Made by a program: the position numbers and the translations under genes. 64,000 nt of DNA from Bacteroidales bacterium. GTDB taxonomy: Bacteria; Bacteroidota; Bacteroidia; Bacteroidales; UBA932. This document shows, piece by piece, positions 16,866-25,407 of this stretch. The number at the start of each line of letters is the position of its first letter. Position 1 is the stretch's first letter. A model generated the notes under the pieces. That model did not search any database. It had not been told where the DNA came from and saw only the letters and a list, made by a program, of their open reading frames with translations. The stretch covers positions 62,001-126,000 of the forward strand of contig JAFWOY010000008.1 in the NCBI GenBank assembly GCA_017509755.1. Reading direction: 5' to 3'.

Positions 16866-17384
16866 CTATTTCTGGTTTTCTCTGTAACGTACAAGGACGA
16901 ATTCGGTGAGATCGAGCGCCTCTTTCTTATAGACCACGCCTTGCATGGCCGCCAGGTCGAGGATCAAGTCGTAACCGCCCAACTTGGCGACGTCCTCAAT
17001 GGCTTTGTTCACCTCTTTCTGGATGGGTGAGAGAAGTTCCTCGGCTTTCTTGGCCATGATGCCGTCTTCCCCGAAGTAGATTTTTTGCTTCTCCTGCACC
17101 ACACGCTCTTTAGAGATGATCTCGTTTTCAGCGTTCTGGCGCTGGATGGAAGACATCGAGTTCTTGTTGGACTGATAATTCTGGTAGAGCGTCTCAATCT
17201 TGCCGAGCTCTGTTTCAATGGCAGCCTTGTATTTGTCTGAGAGAGCCTCAAGCTGCTGCTGGGCAGACACGTAGGCAGGAATCTCGCTCAGGATGTTTTC
17301 GGTGTTGATGTAACCGATCTTTTGGGCGCGGACCGAACCGAAGCAGGCCAGGAGCGCGACGAGAGCAATGAGGATTTTCTTCAT
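16866..17384 (-). CDS. OmpH/Skp-family periplasmic chaperone (copy 2)
   Basis: 172 residues with a Sec signal (MKKILIALVALLACFGSVRA), the canonical QKIGYINTENILSEIPAYV Skp start, a coiled-coil of residues ~40-125 (LEALSDKYKAAIETELGKIE), and a closing LGGYDLILDLAAMQGVVY strand pair. It is more like standard Skp than its downstream neighbour and is the likely BamA partner, because it begins only 11 bases after the bamA stop. Two adjacent Skp-like genes after bamA are common in Bacteroidota and may allow mixed trimers. Confidence 0.92.
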   Translation of the reverse strand: MKKILIALVALLACFGSVRAQKIGYINTENILSEIPAYVSAQQQLEALSDKYKAAIETELGKIETLYQNYQSNKNSMSSIQRQNAENEIISKERVVQEKQKIYFGEDGIMAKKAEELLSPIQKEVNKAIEDVAKLGGYDLILDLAAMQGVVYKKEALDLTEFVLVRYRENQK

Positions 17385-17395
17385 TTTTTTCTCCG

Positions 17396-19933
17396 TTAGA
17401 ATTGTTGACCGATCAGGAAATGGAAGTGGCTCTTGTCCTTTCCGCTGGCAGCGTCGAAACCGTAGCCCCAGTCGATGCCGAGGAGGCCGACCACGGGCAG
17501 GAACACCCGGAGGCCCACACCGGCCGAACGCTTGATCTGGAAAGGATTGAAGTCTTTGATATCAGACCAGCTGTTACCTCCTTCGAGGAACAACAGGGCG
17601 TAGATGGTGGAACTCGGCTGCATGACGAGCGGGTAGCGGAGTTCAACCGTAAACTTGTCATAGACGTTGCCGGCATAGGCATTGCCGATATACGGCGTGA
17701 GGGAATAGTTCTCATAGCCGCGCAGGCCGATTACCTCGTTGCCGTAGGTATTGTAGCCCGACATGCCGTCGCCGCCCACGATAAAACCTTCGAACGGGGA
17801 ATAACCCCATTTCTTGTTGTAGTATCCCAGATAGCCGAACTGGGCGCGGGTCATCAGCACGAGGTCACCCACAAGGCGGGAGTACAGGGAGCCCTTGAAC
17901 GTCCATTTGTGGTATTCAATCCAGCGATAGTGGTCCTGGATCGACTGGCTGCTGTAATCGATGTTGCGCCAGTCTTTCTTCATCATCGACCACGGCGGTG
18001 TGATCTGGACGCCGAAACTGAAGTCCGAACCGACACGCGGATAGATGGACTGGTCGGTGGAGTTGCGCGACAGCGTGGCGTTCCAGCTGATATTGTGCGA
18101 ACGGCCCGTGGAATAGATGAAATAGTAGTTCCAGTCCTGCAGGTTGTACGACTGCCAGTTGAGGGAATTGTAGAGCACGAAGTAGTTGTCGGGCCATTTC
18201 AGGCGCGTGCCGAGTCCGACGGCTGCGCCGTAGATCTCCATGTACTGGTCGTCGTTGAGCACCTGGTAATAATAGGTGGAATACGAGTTGGTCTGGCGGG
18301 TAAAGTAGGCCGAGATATTGAGGGAAGTCGGTTTCTTGCCGGTGAGCCAGGGCTCCACGAAACTGGCCGTGAAAGCCGTGTAATACGAGCCGTTGGTCTG
18401 GAAGCGGATGGACAGGTTCTGGGCATCGCCCAGCGGCACGGGACGCCAGGCTTCCTTCTTGAAGAAGTTGGCCGTCGAGAAGTTATTGAAACTCACGCCT
18501 ACCGTACCGACGAACATGCGGTTGCCCCAGCCACCGGAAAGCTCCAGCTGGCTGTTGGGTTTCTCCTGCACGTTGTAGGTGATGTCTACTGTATTGTTGA
18601 CCGAATTCGGGATCAGGTTGTAACCCTTGTTGGGGTCGACTGCATACTCTGCGTCGAAATGTCCCATCGAAGAAATCTCGCGGATGGAGCGTTCGAAGTC
18701 GCTCTGGCGGTAGAGATAGCCCGGACGCGTGAATACAGCGCGCCGCACCACCTTTTCATTGGTGATGGTATTGCCGTTGATGATGATGTCGTTGAAAGTG
18801 GCCGGTTTCCCTTCCACCATGCGCATCTCCACGTCAACCGAATCCCCGTCGATGTTGAGTTCCACGGGCACTACGTTGAAGAAGAGGAACCCGTTGTCGC
18901 TGTACATCTTGCGGATAGAGATATCGCCCTCCTTCTCGCCGGAATAGAGCCGCTTTTCCATGGTCACCACGTCATAGACGTCTCCCCGCTTGATGCGGAG
19001 CACGTTGTTCAGGGCCTCTTCGGTGTACTCGGAGTTGCCTGTCCAGGTGATGTTGCGGAAATAGTACTTGTGGCCTTTGTCTATCTTGAAATGGATGCCG
19101 AGCCGGCCGTCCTTGGGATCGCGGTAGAGCGAGTCACTCACGATCTTGGCATCGCGATAGCCCGCCTCATTGAAGACTTCGAGCAGTTTTTCTTTGTCGC
19201 TGATGTATTCCTTCTCCTGGAACTTCTTGGAGGAGAATAGGTTATACCATTTCGCATCCTTGGTCTTCTTCATCGCCCGGTCAAGCTTGAACTTGGAGAT
19301 CTCATCGTTGCCTTCATAAGAAATCTCCTTGACTTTCAGCTTCTTTCCCTTATTGACATCGAAGGTTACGCGAACCGCGTTGCGAATCACTGAGTCAGCG
19401 GCAACTTCCACATTCACGTCCACGTCCGCAAAGCCTTTTTCCTTGAAATAGTCCTTGATGGTCTTGATGGACGATGCTTTCACATACTCGGACAACTGCC
19501 CGCCGCGGCGCAGGTTGAGTTTCTCTTTCAGGTCGTCGCGTTCACTGTTCTTGACACCCCGGTAGTTCCAAGTAATGACGCGGGGGCGCTCCTGGATATC
19601 GAGACGGAACCAAGCCGTGTCGCGACTGGCGTTCAGGGAATCGACATAAAAACCGAGCGTGGAAGCTGCGCCTTGCAGCCAGATGCGCTTGACTGCGGAA
19701 GAGATGTCATCGCCCGGAACAGTGAGGACATCCCCGGGACGGATGCCGAGAACCGAGAGCAGCTGGCTCTCACCCAAATATTTGGTACCGGATATGCGGA
19801 TCCCGCCGACCACATAGGTTTGCGGGTTGTTGTAGTCTACCTCCACAGGAACGACTCCGGGCTCCTGGGCCAACGCCGGAAGCAGGGACAGTGCCAGAAA
19901 GGCTCCAAACAGCGCTAAAAATTTTCTTTTCAT
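17396..19933 (-). CDS. bamA: Outer membrane protein assembly factor BamA
   Basis: BamA inserts beta-barrel proteins into the outer membrane. I place the start at 19933 (MKRKFLALFGAFLALSLLPA, with an AAAGGATTT ribosome site just before); an in-frame ATG at 19969 would add 12 residues ahead of the signal peptide. The 845-residue product has a signal peptide, a series of POTRA repeats up to ~residue 480 (VRVTFDVNKGKKLKVKEISY; VKVSEGxx is absent but EGKPATFNDIIINGNTITNE and similar repeats are clear), and a 16-strand barrel with a final FHFLIGQQF aromatic end. The conserved barrel-loop motif appears as GLRGYENYSL. A -7 box lies upstream at 19957. Confidence 0.96.
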   Translation of the reverse strand: MKRKFLALFGAFLALSLLPALAQEPGVVPVEVDYNNPQTYVVGGIRISGTKYLGESQLLSVLGIRPGDVLTVPGDDISSAVKRIWLQGAASTLGFYVDSLNASRDTAWFRLDIQERPRVITWNYRGVKNSERDDLKEKLNLRRGGQLSEYVKASSIKTIKDYFKEKGFADVDVNVEVAADSVIRNAVRVTFDVNKGKKLKVKEISYEGNDEISKFKLDRAMKKTKDAKWYNLFSSKKFQEKEYISDKEKLLEVFNEAGYRDAKIVSDSLYRDPKDGRLGIHFKIDKGHKYYFRNITWTGNSEYTEEALNNVLRIKRGDVYDVVTMEKRLYSGEKEGDISIRKMYSDNGFLFFNVVPVELNIDGDSVDVEMRMVEGKPATFNDIIINGNTITNEKVVRRAVFTRPGYLYRQSDFERSIREISSMGHFDAEYAVDPNKGYNLIPNSVNNTVDITYNVQEKPNSQLELSGGWGNRMFVGTVGVSFNNFSTANFFKKEAWRPVPLGDAQNLSIRFQTNGSYYTAFTASFVEPWLTGKKPTSLNISAYFTRQTNSYSTYYYQVLNDDQYMEIYGAAVGLGTRLKWPDNYFVLYNSLNWQSYNLQDWNYYFIYSTGRSHNISWNATLSRNSTDQSIYPRVGSDFSFGVQITPPWSMMKKDWRNIDYSSQSIQDHYRWIEYHKWTFKGSLYSRLVGDLVLMTRAQFGYLGYYNKKWGYSPFEGFIVGGDGMSGYNTYGNEVIGLRGYENYSLTPYIGNAYAGNVYDKFTVELRYPLVMQPSSTIYALLFLEGGNSWSDIKDFNPFQIKRSAGVGLRVFLPVVGLLGIDWGYGFDAASGKDKSHFHFLIGQQF

Positions 19934-19956
19934 CAAATCCTTTCCGAATAGACTTA

Positions 19957-19964
19957 CAAAGTTA
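19957..19964 (-). promoter_or_regulatory. Possible -7 box of bamA
   Basis: On the minus strand TAACTTTG matches TAnnTTTG and would start a transcript about 20 bases before the bamA ATG at 19933. No -33 element is evident, so it may only supplement read-through from uppS. Confidence 0.35.
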
Positions 19965-19978
19965 TACAAATTTTTGAC

Positions 19979-20677
19979 TTATTCTACCTTACCGTATCTT
20001 CTTTCCCTTTGGTTGTAACTTTGTATGGCTTGTTCGAGGTCGTTTTTGCGAAAATCAGGCCAAAGTACCGGCGTATAATAGAACTCCGTATAGGCACATT
20101 GCCACAGCATGTAATTGCTGATGCGCTGCTCGCCGCTGGTGCGGATCATCAGGTCAGGATCCGGGATGCCGGCCGTGGCCAGCAGATTGCCGAAGCCGGT
20201 CTCGTCAAGCGGCAACTGGCGGCCGGCTGCCAGGCAGTCGGCGGCATAGCGCTGCGCAGCCTGCAAAATATCCCACTTTCCGCTGTAGCTCAGCATGATG
20301 ATCAAGGTCAGGCCGGTATGGCCCGCTGTCTCCTGCTGCACGGCGTCAATAGCTTGCAGCAGATCGGCAGGCAAGCGGCTCCGGTCACCGATGACCCGAA
20401 AACGGATGTTGTTTTTGCGGAAAGTCTCCCGCTCTTCCAGCACGCTCTTGAACATCAGCTTCATCAAGCCGCTGACCTCATCTTCCGGACGGCTCCAGTT
20501 CTCCTCGGAGAAGGCAAACAGGCTCAGGTAACGGATCCCGTGCTCAACGGCATATTCGCAGCAGGCACGGACACTCTCCGCACCGGCATTGTGCCCGAAC
20601 AGGCGCCTTCTCCCCTGCTGCTTCGCCCAACGGCCGTTACCGTCCATAATGATTGTGATATGCTGAGGTACTTCCAT
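19979..20677 (-). CDS. uppS: Isoprenyl transferase (undecaprenyl diphosphate synthase)
   Basis: Cytoplasmic cis-prenyltransferase making the C55 lipid carrier for peptidoglycan and surface glycans from FPP and IPP. Of 232 residues, the family motifs are clear: HITIIMDGNGRWAKQQG with catalytic Asp12, the FGHNAGAE block, YLSLFAFSEENWSRP, and RTSGEQRISNYMLWQCAYTE for IPP binding. It begins 3 bases after nadK and is 45 bases before bamA, an arrangement common in Bacteroidota where uppS-bamA-skp form one operon. Length is normal. Confidence 0.97.
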   Translation of the reverse strand: MEVPQHITIIMDGNGRWAKQQGRRRLFGHNAGAESVRACCEYAVEHGIRYLSLFAFSEENWSRPEDEVSGLMKLMFKSVLEERETFRKNNIRFRVIGDRSRLPADLLQAIDAVQQETAGHTGLTLIIMLSYSGKWDILQAAQRYAADCLAAGRQLPLDETGFGNLLATAGIPDPDLMIRTSGEQRISNYMLWQCAYTEFYYTPVLWPDFRKNDLEQAIQSYNQRERRYGKVE

Positions 20678-20680
20678 GAT

Positions 20681-21502
20681 TCAAAGGGTATTGCGGCGGT
20701 CTTCACCCCACAGGAGCTTGGTGCGGAGCGCGCCGATGAAACTATTGTCGGAAAAAGAGGCGTAGCGCAGGCCGTAGCGGCCCCGCGAGAGGCTGACTTC
20801 CATGCCGGAAGACAGCGTGAAAGGCCGGTTGTCGACTGCCAGGAGGGCTTGCCCGCTCCGTGATTCGAAGCGCATCTGCACATGGGATGACAACGGGATG
20901 ACGAGCGGCCGGACGTTCAGGTTGTGCGGTGCGATCGGCGCAATGACCATGACTTCGGACGACGGCATCACGATGGGGCCGCCGACACTCAGGTTGTAGG
21001 CCGTACTGCCCGTCGGCGTCGCTATCACCAGGCCATCCGACCAATACGCAGGAAGTTCGCGTCCATCGACGCTTACCTGGACGGAAAGCATGCCGGAACC
21101 GCGACGCTGAAGAGAAACCTCGTTGAGTGCAAAAGGATAGAAATCCGCAGGCATCTCACCGCAGACCACCCGCAGGAGACTGCGCTCTTCCACCAGATAA
21201 CGGCCTGCCAGCAGGTCGTCGATCCACCGGTCCGCATCGTCGGCCCGGGCGGTTGTCAGGAAGCCCAGGCGACCGAAATTGATGCCGGCGACGGGAATGC
21301 CGCGGTCGCGGACAAACGTGAGCGACTGCAGGAAGGTGCCGTCGCCGCCCAGCGACAGGAACAAGCCCGTATCAGCCGGGAGGTCTTCCCAGGAAAAGAA
21401 ATCTTCGCCATAACAGGCCAGTGTGGCACCCTTTTCGCGTAAAAGTTGCTTCAAGGCTTCGATCCCTTTTCGCGGGTCGCGATGATACAAAGCAATTTTC
21501 AT
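20681..21502 (-). CDS. nadK: NAD kinase
   Basis: Phosphorylates NAD to NADP in the cytoplasm using ATP or polyphosphate. The start is taken as ATG at 21502 (MKIALYHRDP; 273 residues); a TTG at 21514 would add four residues but would run into the promoter. Signatures are LSLGGDGTFLQSL with catalytic Asp54, an NEVSLQRRGSG block where the family has its NE/D diphosphate motif, and TPTGSTAYNLSVGGPIV. It is the first gene of a run that continues through uppS and bamA. The promoter lies in a palindrome shared with divergent pdxJ and leaves a leader of only a few bases. Confidence 0.96.
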   Translation of the reverse strand: MKIALYHRDPRKGIEALKQLLREKGATLACYGEDFFSWEDLPADTGLFLSLGGDGTFLQSLTFVRDRGIPVAGINFGRLGFLTTARADDADRWIDDLLAGRYLVEERSLLRVVCGEMPADFYPFALNEVSLQRRGSGMLSVQVSVDGRELPAYWSDGLVIATPTGSTAYNLSVGGPIVMPSSEVMVIAPIAPHNLNVRPLVIPLSSHVQMRFESRSGQALLAVDNRPFTLSSGMEVSLSRGRYGLRYASFSDNSFIGALRTKLLWGEDRRNTL

Positions 21503-21528
21503 AATTGAAGCCAAAATTATTAATTTTG
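21497..21528 (+). promoter_or_regulatory. pdxJ promoter, mirror image of the nadK promoter
   Basis: TAATTTTG at 21521-21528 is a full -7 match; TTTC at 21497-21500, 20 bases upstream, is one base from the -33 consensus. The two divergent -7 boxes form the 17-base palindrome CAAAATTATTAATTTTG (21512-21528). The predicted start near 21532 makes pdxJ almost leaderless. Confidence 0.6.
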
Positions 21529-21543
21529 TGCGTCATGACCAAA
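21512..21543 (-). promoter_or_regulatory. nadK promoter, overlapping pdxJ start
   Basis: On the minus strand TTTG (21543-21540) is separated by exactly 20 bases from TAATTTTG (21519-21512), an excellent TTTG-N19-21-TAnnTTTG match. The -33 lies within codons 2-3 of pdxJ. The predicted start near 21508 gives a leader of about 6 bases. Confidence 0.7.
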
Positions 21544-22248
21544 TTAAGTGTTAACATCAACAAGGTCGCCACGCTGCGGAATGCGCGGGGCGGCAACGTG
21601 CCGGATGTCCTGCGTGCCGCAGTCGATTGCGAACGCTTTGGGGCACAAGGCATCACGGTACATCCCCGACCTGATGAGCGCCACATCCGCTACGCGGACG
21701 TACGCGCCCTCAAACCCATACTCAGTACCGAATTCAACATCGAGGGCAACCCCATCCGGAGTTTCTGCGACCTCGTCTGTGAAGTGCATCCTGCCCAGGT
21801 CACGCTGGTTCCCGACGCGGAAAACGTGCTGACCTCCAATGCCGGCTGGGATACCCGCAAGAACCTTTCGTATCTTAAAGAGGTATGCCACCTTTTCAAG
21901 GAAGAAGGGATCCGTGTCTCAATCTTCATCGACCCGGTGGTCGAAATGATCCGTTACGCCGCCGAGACGGGCTGCGACCGCGTGGAACTCTATACGGAGG
22001 CCTATGCCGCCGGCTACCGCACGGATCGTGAAAAGGCCATCGCCCCCTACTACGAAGCGGCCTGTGAAGCCGTGAAACTCGGCCTGGGCCTCAATGCGGG
22101 CCACGACCTGAGCCTGGAGAACCTCTGGTATTTCCAGCGGACCATCCCCGGACTGGACGAAGTTTCCATCGGCCATGCCCTCATCAGCGACGCTCTCTAC
22201 CTCGGCCTGGAAAAGACGATTCAAGCATATTTGGGAGAGTTGAAATAA
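21535..22248 (+). CDS. pdxJ: Pyridoxine 5'-phosphate synthase
   Basis: Last enzyme of the DXP-dependent vitamin B6 route; condenses 1-deoxyxylulose 5-phosphate with 3-amino-2-oxopropyl phosphate to PNP. Start is ATG 21535 ([19 protein letters not shown]), not the in-frame ATG at 21505, because the former matches the conserved amino terminus. Other signatures are [38 protein letters not shown], and the C-terminal [15 protein letters not shown] and [13 protein letters not shown]. At 237 residues it has normal length. It has no visible ribosome site, in keeping with a nearly leaderless mRNA. It is divergent from nadK with 32 bases between start codons. Confidence 0.97.
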   Translation: MTKLSVNINKVATLRNARGGNVPDVLRAAVDCERFGAQGITVHPRPDERHIRYADVRALKPILSTEFNIEGNPIRSFCDLVCEVHPAQVTLVPDAENVLTSNAGWDTRKNLSYLKEVCHLFKEEGIRVSIFIDPVVEMIRYAAETGCDRVELYTEAYAAGYRTDREKAIAPYYEAACEAVKLGLGLNAGHDLSLENLWYFQRTIPGLDEVSIGHALISDALYLGLEKTIQAYLGELK

Positions 22249-22262
22249 ATTGCTTATATTTG
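22230..22262 (+). promoter_or_regulatory. Promoter of the Skp-like/LysM-receptor operon
   Basis: TTTG at 22230-22233 (inside the pdxJ end) and TATATTTG at 22255-22262 are spaced by 21 bases, a full Bacteroidota promoter match. The start near 22266 leaves a leader of about 41 bases before the ATG at 22307. Confidence 0.75.
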
Positions 22263-22306
22263 CAGGTTGCACGAAAGCACGAGATAAAAAATAAACAAAC
22301 CATACA

Positions 22307-22933
22307 ATGAAACACACTCCCCTTATCCTGAGCATCATCGCCGTGGCTGCCGCCGTGGCCGCCCTGATCCTGACCCTGACCGCACCCAAGAACACCCACA
22401 AACCTGTCGAAAGTTCCGACGGCATCCAGGCCGTCGCCGGCGACGTCGTTTTCCTGCGGCTGGACACCCTGATGATGCAGTACGATATGTACAGCGACCT
22501 GCAGTCCGCCTTTGAAGCCAAGGCCCAGACGGTCGACACCGACCTCAACAAGAAAGCCCGCAAGCTCGAGAGCGACATCAAGAACTTTGAGAACCAGATC
22601 CAGAAAGGCCTGCTCACCCGCTCCGCTGCCGAGCAGCAGAACACTACGCTGCAGCAGCGCCAGGCCAACCTCCAGAACGAGGCCGCCCAGAAGCAGCAGG
22701 AACTGGCCGAAGAGAGCCAGGTGCTGATGAACCAGGTGATGTATGCCATCAAGACTTACCTGGAAGAGTACAACAAGGAGCACAATTTCGCCGCCATCCT
22801 CACCACCACGGACGCCACCAACGTCGTGATGGTCGGCGCCCCGGCCCTGGATATCACCCAGGAGATCGTGGAAGGCCTCAACGCCGAATACATCAAGACC
22901 CGCAACACCGGCGCCAAGAAAACCGACGAATAA
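22307..22933 (+). CDS. Skp/OmpH-like coiled-coil protein with N-terminal membrane anchor
   Basis: 208 residues. Residues 7-27 are a hydrophobic stretch (ILSIIAVAAAVAALILTLT) with no clear signal peptidase site, so it may stay anchored in the inner membrane facing the periplasm. Then VVFLRLDTLMMQYDMYSD resembles the start of Skp, followed by a Gln/Glu/Lys coiled-coil of residues ~70-145 and a closing NFAAILTTTDATNVVMVG strand pair, the same plan as the OmpH genes at 16273 and 16866. A chaperone or tethered holdase role is inferred. It has its own promoter and is followed after 9 bases by the LysM protein. Confidence 0.82.
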   Translation: MKHTPLILSIIAVAAAVAALILTLTAPKNTHKPVESSDGIQAVAGDVVFLRLDTLMMQYDMYSDLQSAFEAKAQTVDTDLNKKARKLESDIKNFENQIQKGLLTRSAAEQQNTTLQQRQANLQNEAAQKQQELAEESQVLMNQVMYAIKTYLEEYNKEHNFAAILTTTDATNVVMVGAPALDITQEIVEGLNAEYIKTRNTGAKKTDE

Positions 22934-22942
22934 GCCCCTGTC

Positions 22943-24604
22943 ATGAAGCGCCTGCTTTTCCTCCTGCTGCTCCTTTCAGCGCCCATCGTGCTGCAAGCGC
23001 AAGGCTACACCGCACCGGATGTGGTGATCTCCAACGAGAAAGCGAACATCGGTGGAAAAGTTTACTATATCCACAAGGTGCTTCCCAAACAGACCCTCTT
23101 CTCCATCTGCAAGGCCTACGGTATCAAGAATGAAGACCTGCTGGCCGCCAATCCCGACCTCAAGAACGGGTTGAAGGCCGGCGGCATCATCTTTATCCCG
23201 GTCGACAGCGCTCAAATCCCCGTCAAGACCGAAACCAAGCCGGTTGTGGAGAAGAAACAGGAACCCGTTGTGGCCGCCCCGGAGACTCCTGAGATGGTCC
23301 CCGTTGTGGAACGTGTCCTCGAACATCGTGTCAAATGGTACGAATCCCTGGCCGGCATTGCCAAGAAATACAACATTACTGAAGACACGATCCGGGACTA
23401 CAATGGCCTGAAGCCGTATGAACCCATCCGGGGAAAAGTCCTGCTGATCCCCGTGATGGGTGAAGAGCCGGCTGAGGAAATCGATCCTGACATCGACATC
23501 CCCACCGGAACCGTCACTCCCGAGACTCCCGAACCAGAGCCTGTAACGCCTGTCTGGAAAGTCCGCCGGTTCTCGGCAGACGAGCCGCTGCGCATCGCGC
23601 TGGTACTCCCCTTCCAGGTAAACGGAAACAGCGCATCCGCCTCCTTCCTCAATTTCTACGCCGGCGCTTTGATGGCCGTCCGCGAACAAAAGGACAAAGG
23701 TGCGCACTTGATCCTCAATGTGTATGATCTGGCCAAAGGTGCAAACGCGATCCTCGCCGATCCCAAGTTCGAAAGCAGCGACCTGATCATCGGTCCCGTG
23801 GAAGCCGCCACCATAGCGCCCTTCCTCACTTTTTCCGACGAGAACGGGATTCCGCTGGTGTCACCGCTCGACCACAAGGTTGACTCCCTGGTGGACACCC
23901 ATCCCTTCCTGTTCCAGGTGCCCGCCTCCACCACCATTCAGCTTGAGAATCTGGTCCATAGCCTGCATGCCCGCAGCGACGACCAGATTATCCTGGTAGC
24001 CGGCACATCCCCCGCCGACAGCAAGCTTGTCGAGCAAATCGAGTCTCTGCTCCAGGCGGACGGGGTTTCATACAGGAAAACCAACAGCCGGGAAGTTTCC
24101 GGCCTGCTCAGCGCGGGTGCCCGGCGTCCCGCCAAGATCCTCATCGGCTCGGAAAACAAGACTTTCACGACCGACGTCATCCGCAACCTCAACGCCCTGT
24201 CCAAACGGAATGTGCCGCTCGAGGTCTGGTGCACCAACCGGGTCCGTGGCTACGAGACGTCCGATCCCGACGCCCTGTTCAACATCAGCGCGCACACGTC
24301 CGCCCCGTATTTCGTAGACTACAGCGACGCGAAGGACCGCGATTTCGTCCTTCAGTACCGTGCCCTTTACTATGCGGAGCCCGATGATTTCGCCTTCCAG
24401 GGTTACGATGTCTTCTCCTATTTCATCTCCGTCCTGATGCAGCAGGGTACGGCTTTCCTGGGCAGCGCCGAGGAATACCCGATGCAGTTGCTCCACTGCA
24501 ACTTCCATTTCGTCAAAGAAGATGAAAAAAGCGGATGGCGCAACTGCGCCACCCGCAACCTTGTCTACGAAAAAGAAGGTTTCTCTATCGCAATAGCGAA
24601 GTAG
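22943..24604 (+). CDS. Secreted LysM protein fused to a periplasmic-receptor-like domain
   Basis: 553 residues with a Sec signal ([18 protein letters not shown]). Two LysM modules bind peptidoglycan: residues ~33-79 ([20 protein letters not shown]) and ~127-172 ([20 protein letters not shown]). A Pro/Glu-rich linker ([10 protein letters not shown]) leads to a ~340-residue domain that starts [13 protein letters not shown] and carries VRASDGxx-like turns such as [15 protein letters not shown] and [11 protein letters not shown], as in type I periplasmic binding folds used by amino-acid ABC receptors and LpoA. No transporter is adjacent. A cell-wall-bound sensor or regulator of peptidoglycan synthesis is plausible; the ligand is unknown. 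The end overlaps the end of convergent nagB by 20 bases. Confidence 0.88.
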   Translation: MKRLLFLLLLLSAPIVLQAQGYTAPDVVISNEKANIGGKVYYIHKVLPKQTLFSICKAYGIKNEDLLAANPDLKNGLKAGGIIFIPVDSAQIPVKTETKPVVEKKQEPVVAAPETPEMVPVVERVLEHRVKWYESLAGIAKKYNITEDTIRDYNGLKPYEPIRGKVLLIPVMGEEPAEEIDPDIDIPTGTVTPETPEPEPVTPVWKVRRFSADEPLRIALVLPFQVNGNSASASFLNFYAGALMAVREQKDKGAHLILNVYDLAKGANAILADPKFESSDLIIGPVEAATIAPFLTFSDENGIPLVSPLDHKVDSLVDTHPFLFQVPASTTIQLENLVHSLHARSDDQIILVAGTSPADSKLVEQIESLLQADGVSYRKTNSREVSGLLSAGARRPAKILIGSENKTFTTDVIRNLNALSKRNVPLEVWCTNRVRGYETSDPDALFNISAHTSAPYFVDYSDAKDRDFVLQYRALYYAEPDDFAFQGYDVFSYFISVLMQQGTAFLGSAEEYPMQLLHCNFHFVKEDEKSGWRNCATRNLVYEKEGFSIAIAK

Positions 24605-25397
24605 GGTCGAGATTCTCTTTCTCGATGTCCTTGAAATAGTTGACAGTTCCCACTTTCAACTCTACCGTGGCTGCATCGTCGCAAATGATGATGCCTTTGG
24701 GATGCATCTGCAGCACGGAGATGGTCCACATGTGATTGACGGAGCCTTCCACGGCGTGGCAGAGGGCCCGGGCTTTGTTGTGGCCGTTGGCCAGGATCAT
24801 CACTTCCTGAGCGTCCATGATGGTGCCGACGCCGACCGTAAGGGCCCGCTTGGGGACGAGGTCGATGTTGCCGCCGAAGAAACGGGAGTTGGCGATGATG
24901 GTATCGGTGGTCAGGGATTTGACCCGCGTGCGGGAGGCAAGCGAAGAGCCCGGCTCGTTGAAGGCGATGTGGCCGTCGGGGCCGATGCCGCCCATGAACA
25001 GGTTGATGCCGCCGTAGGACGCGATCTTCGCTTCATAGGCTTCACACTCTTTCTCCAGATCGGCCGCGTTGCCGTTGAGAATGTTCACGTTCTCGGCCGG
25101 GATGTCGATGTGCGAGAAGAAGTTGCTCCACATGAAAGTGTGATAGCTTTCGGGATGGTCTTCCGGAATGGCGATGTACTCGTCCATGTTGAAGGTCACG
25201 ACGTGCTTGAAGGAAACCTTGCCCGTCTGGTAGAGATGGATCAGTTCCTTGTAAGTACCGATCGGCGTGGAACCTGTCGGCAGGCCCAGGACAAACGGTT
25301 TTTCTGCGGTCGGCTGGAAGGCATTGATCCGCTTGACGATGTATGCCGCAGCCCACTGCGACATTTTCCCATACGATTCTTGAATGATCAGACGCAT
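24585..25397 (-). CDS. nagB: Glucosamine-6-phosphate deaminase
   Basis: Converts glucosamine 6-phosphate to fructose 6-phosphate and ammonia in amino-sugar catabolism. Start is ATG 25397 ([20 protein letters not shown]), which gives 270 residues, the usual NagB length; the open frame runs on upstream into recN but without family similarity. Motifs are [33 protein letters not shown], and the catalytic loop [18 protein letters not shown]. It is 10 bases after recN and is the last gene of the minus-strand run. Its 3' end overlaps the convergent LysM gene. Pairing an amino-sugar enzyme with recN is likely positional rather than functional. Confidence 0.97.
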   Translation of the reverse strand: MRLIIQESYGKMSQWAAAYIVKRINAFQPTAEKPFVLGLPTGSTPIGTYKELIHLYQTGKVSFKHVVTFNMDEYIAIPEDHPESYHTFMWSNFFSHIDIPAENVNILNGNAADLEKECEAYEAKIASYGGINLFMGGIGPDGHIAFNEPGSSLASRTRVKSLTTDTIIANSRFFGGNIDLVPKRALTVGVGTIMDAQEVMILANGHNKARALCHAVEGSVNHMWTISVLQMHPKGIIICDDAATVELKVGTVNYFKDIEKENLDPTSLLR

Positions 25398-25407
25398 AGT
25401 ATCAGTA

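Noticed and set aside
21503..21514. TTG start for nadK four codons upstream
   Set aside because: It would place the start inside the -7 region of the nadK promoter, and conserved NadK sequence begins at the ATG 21502.
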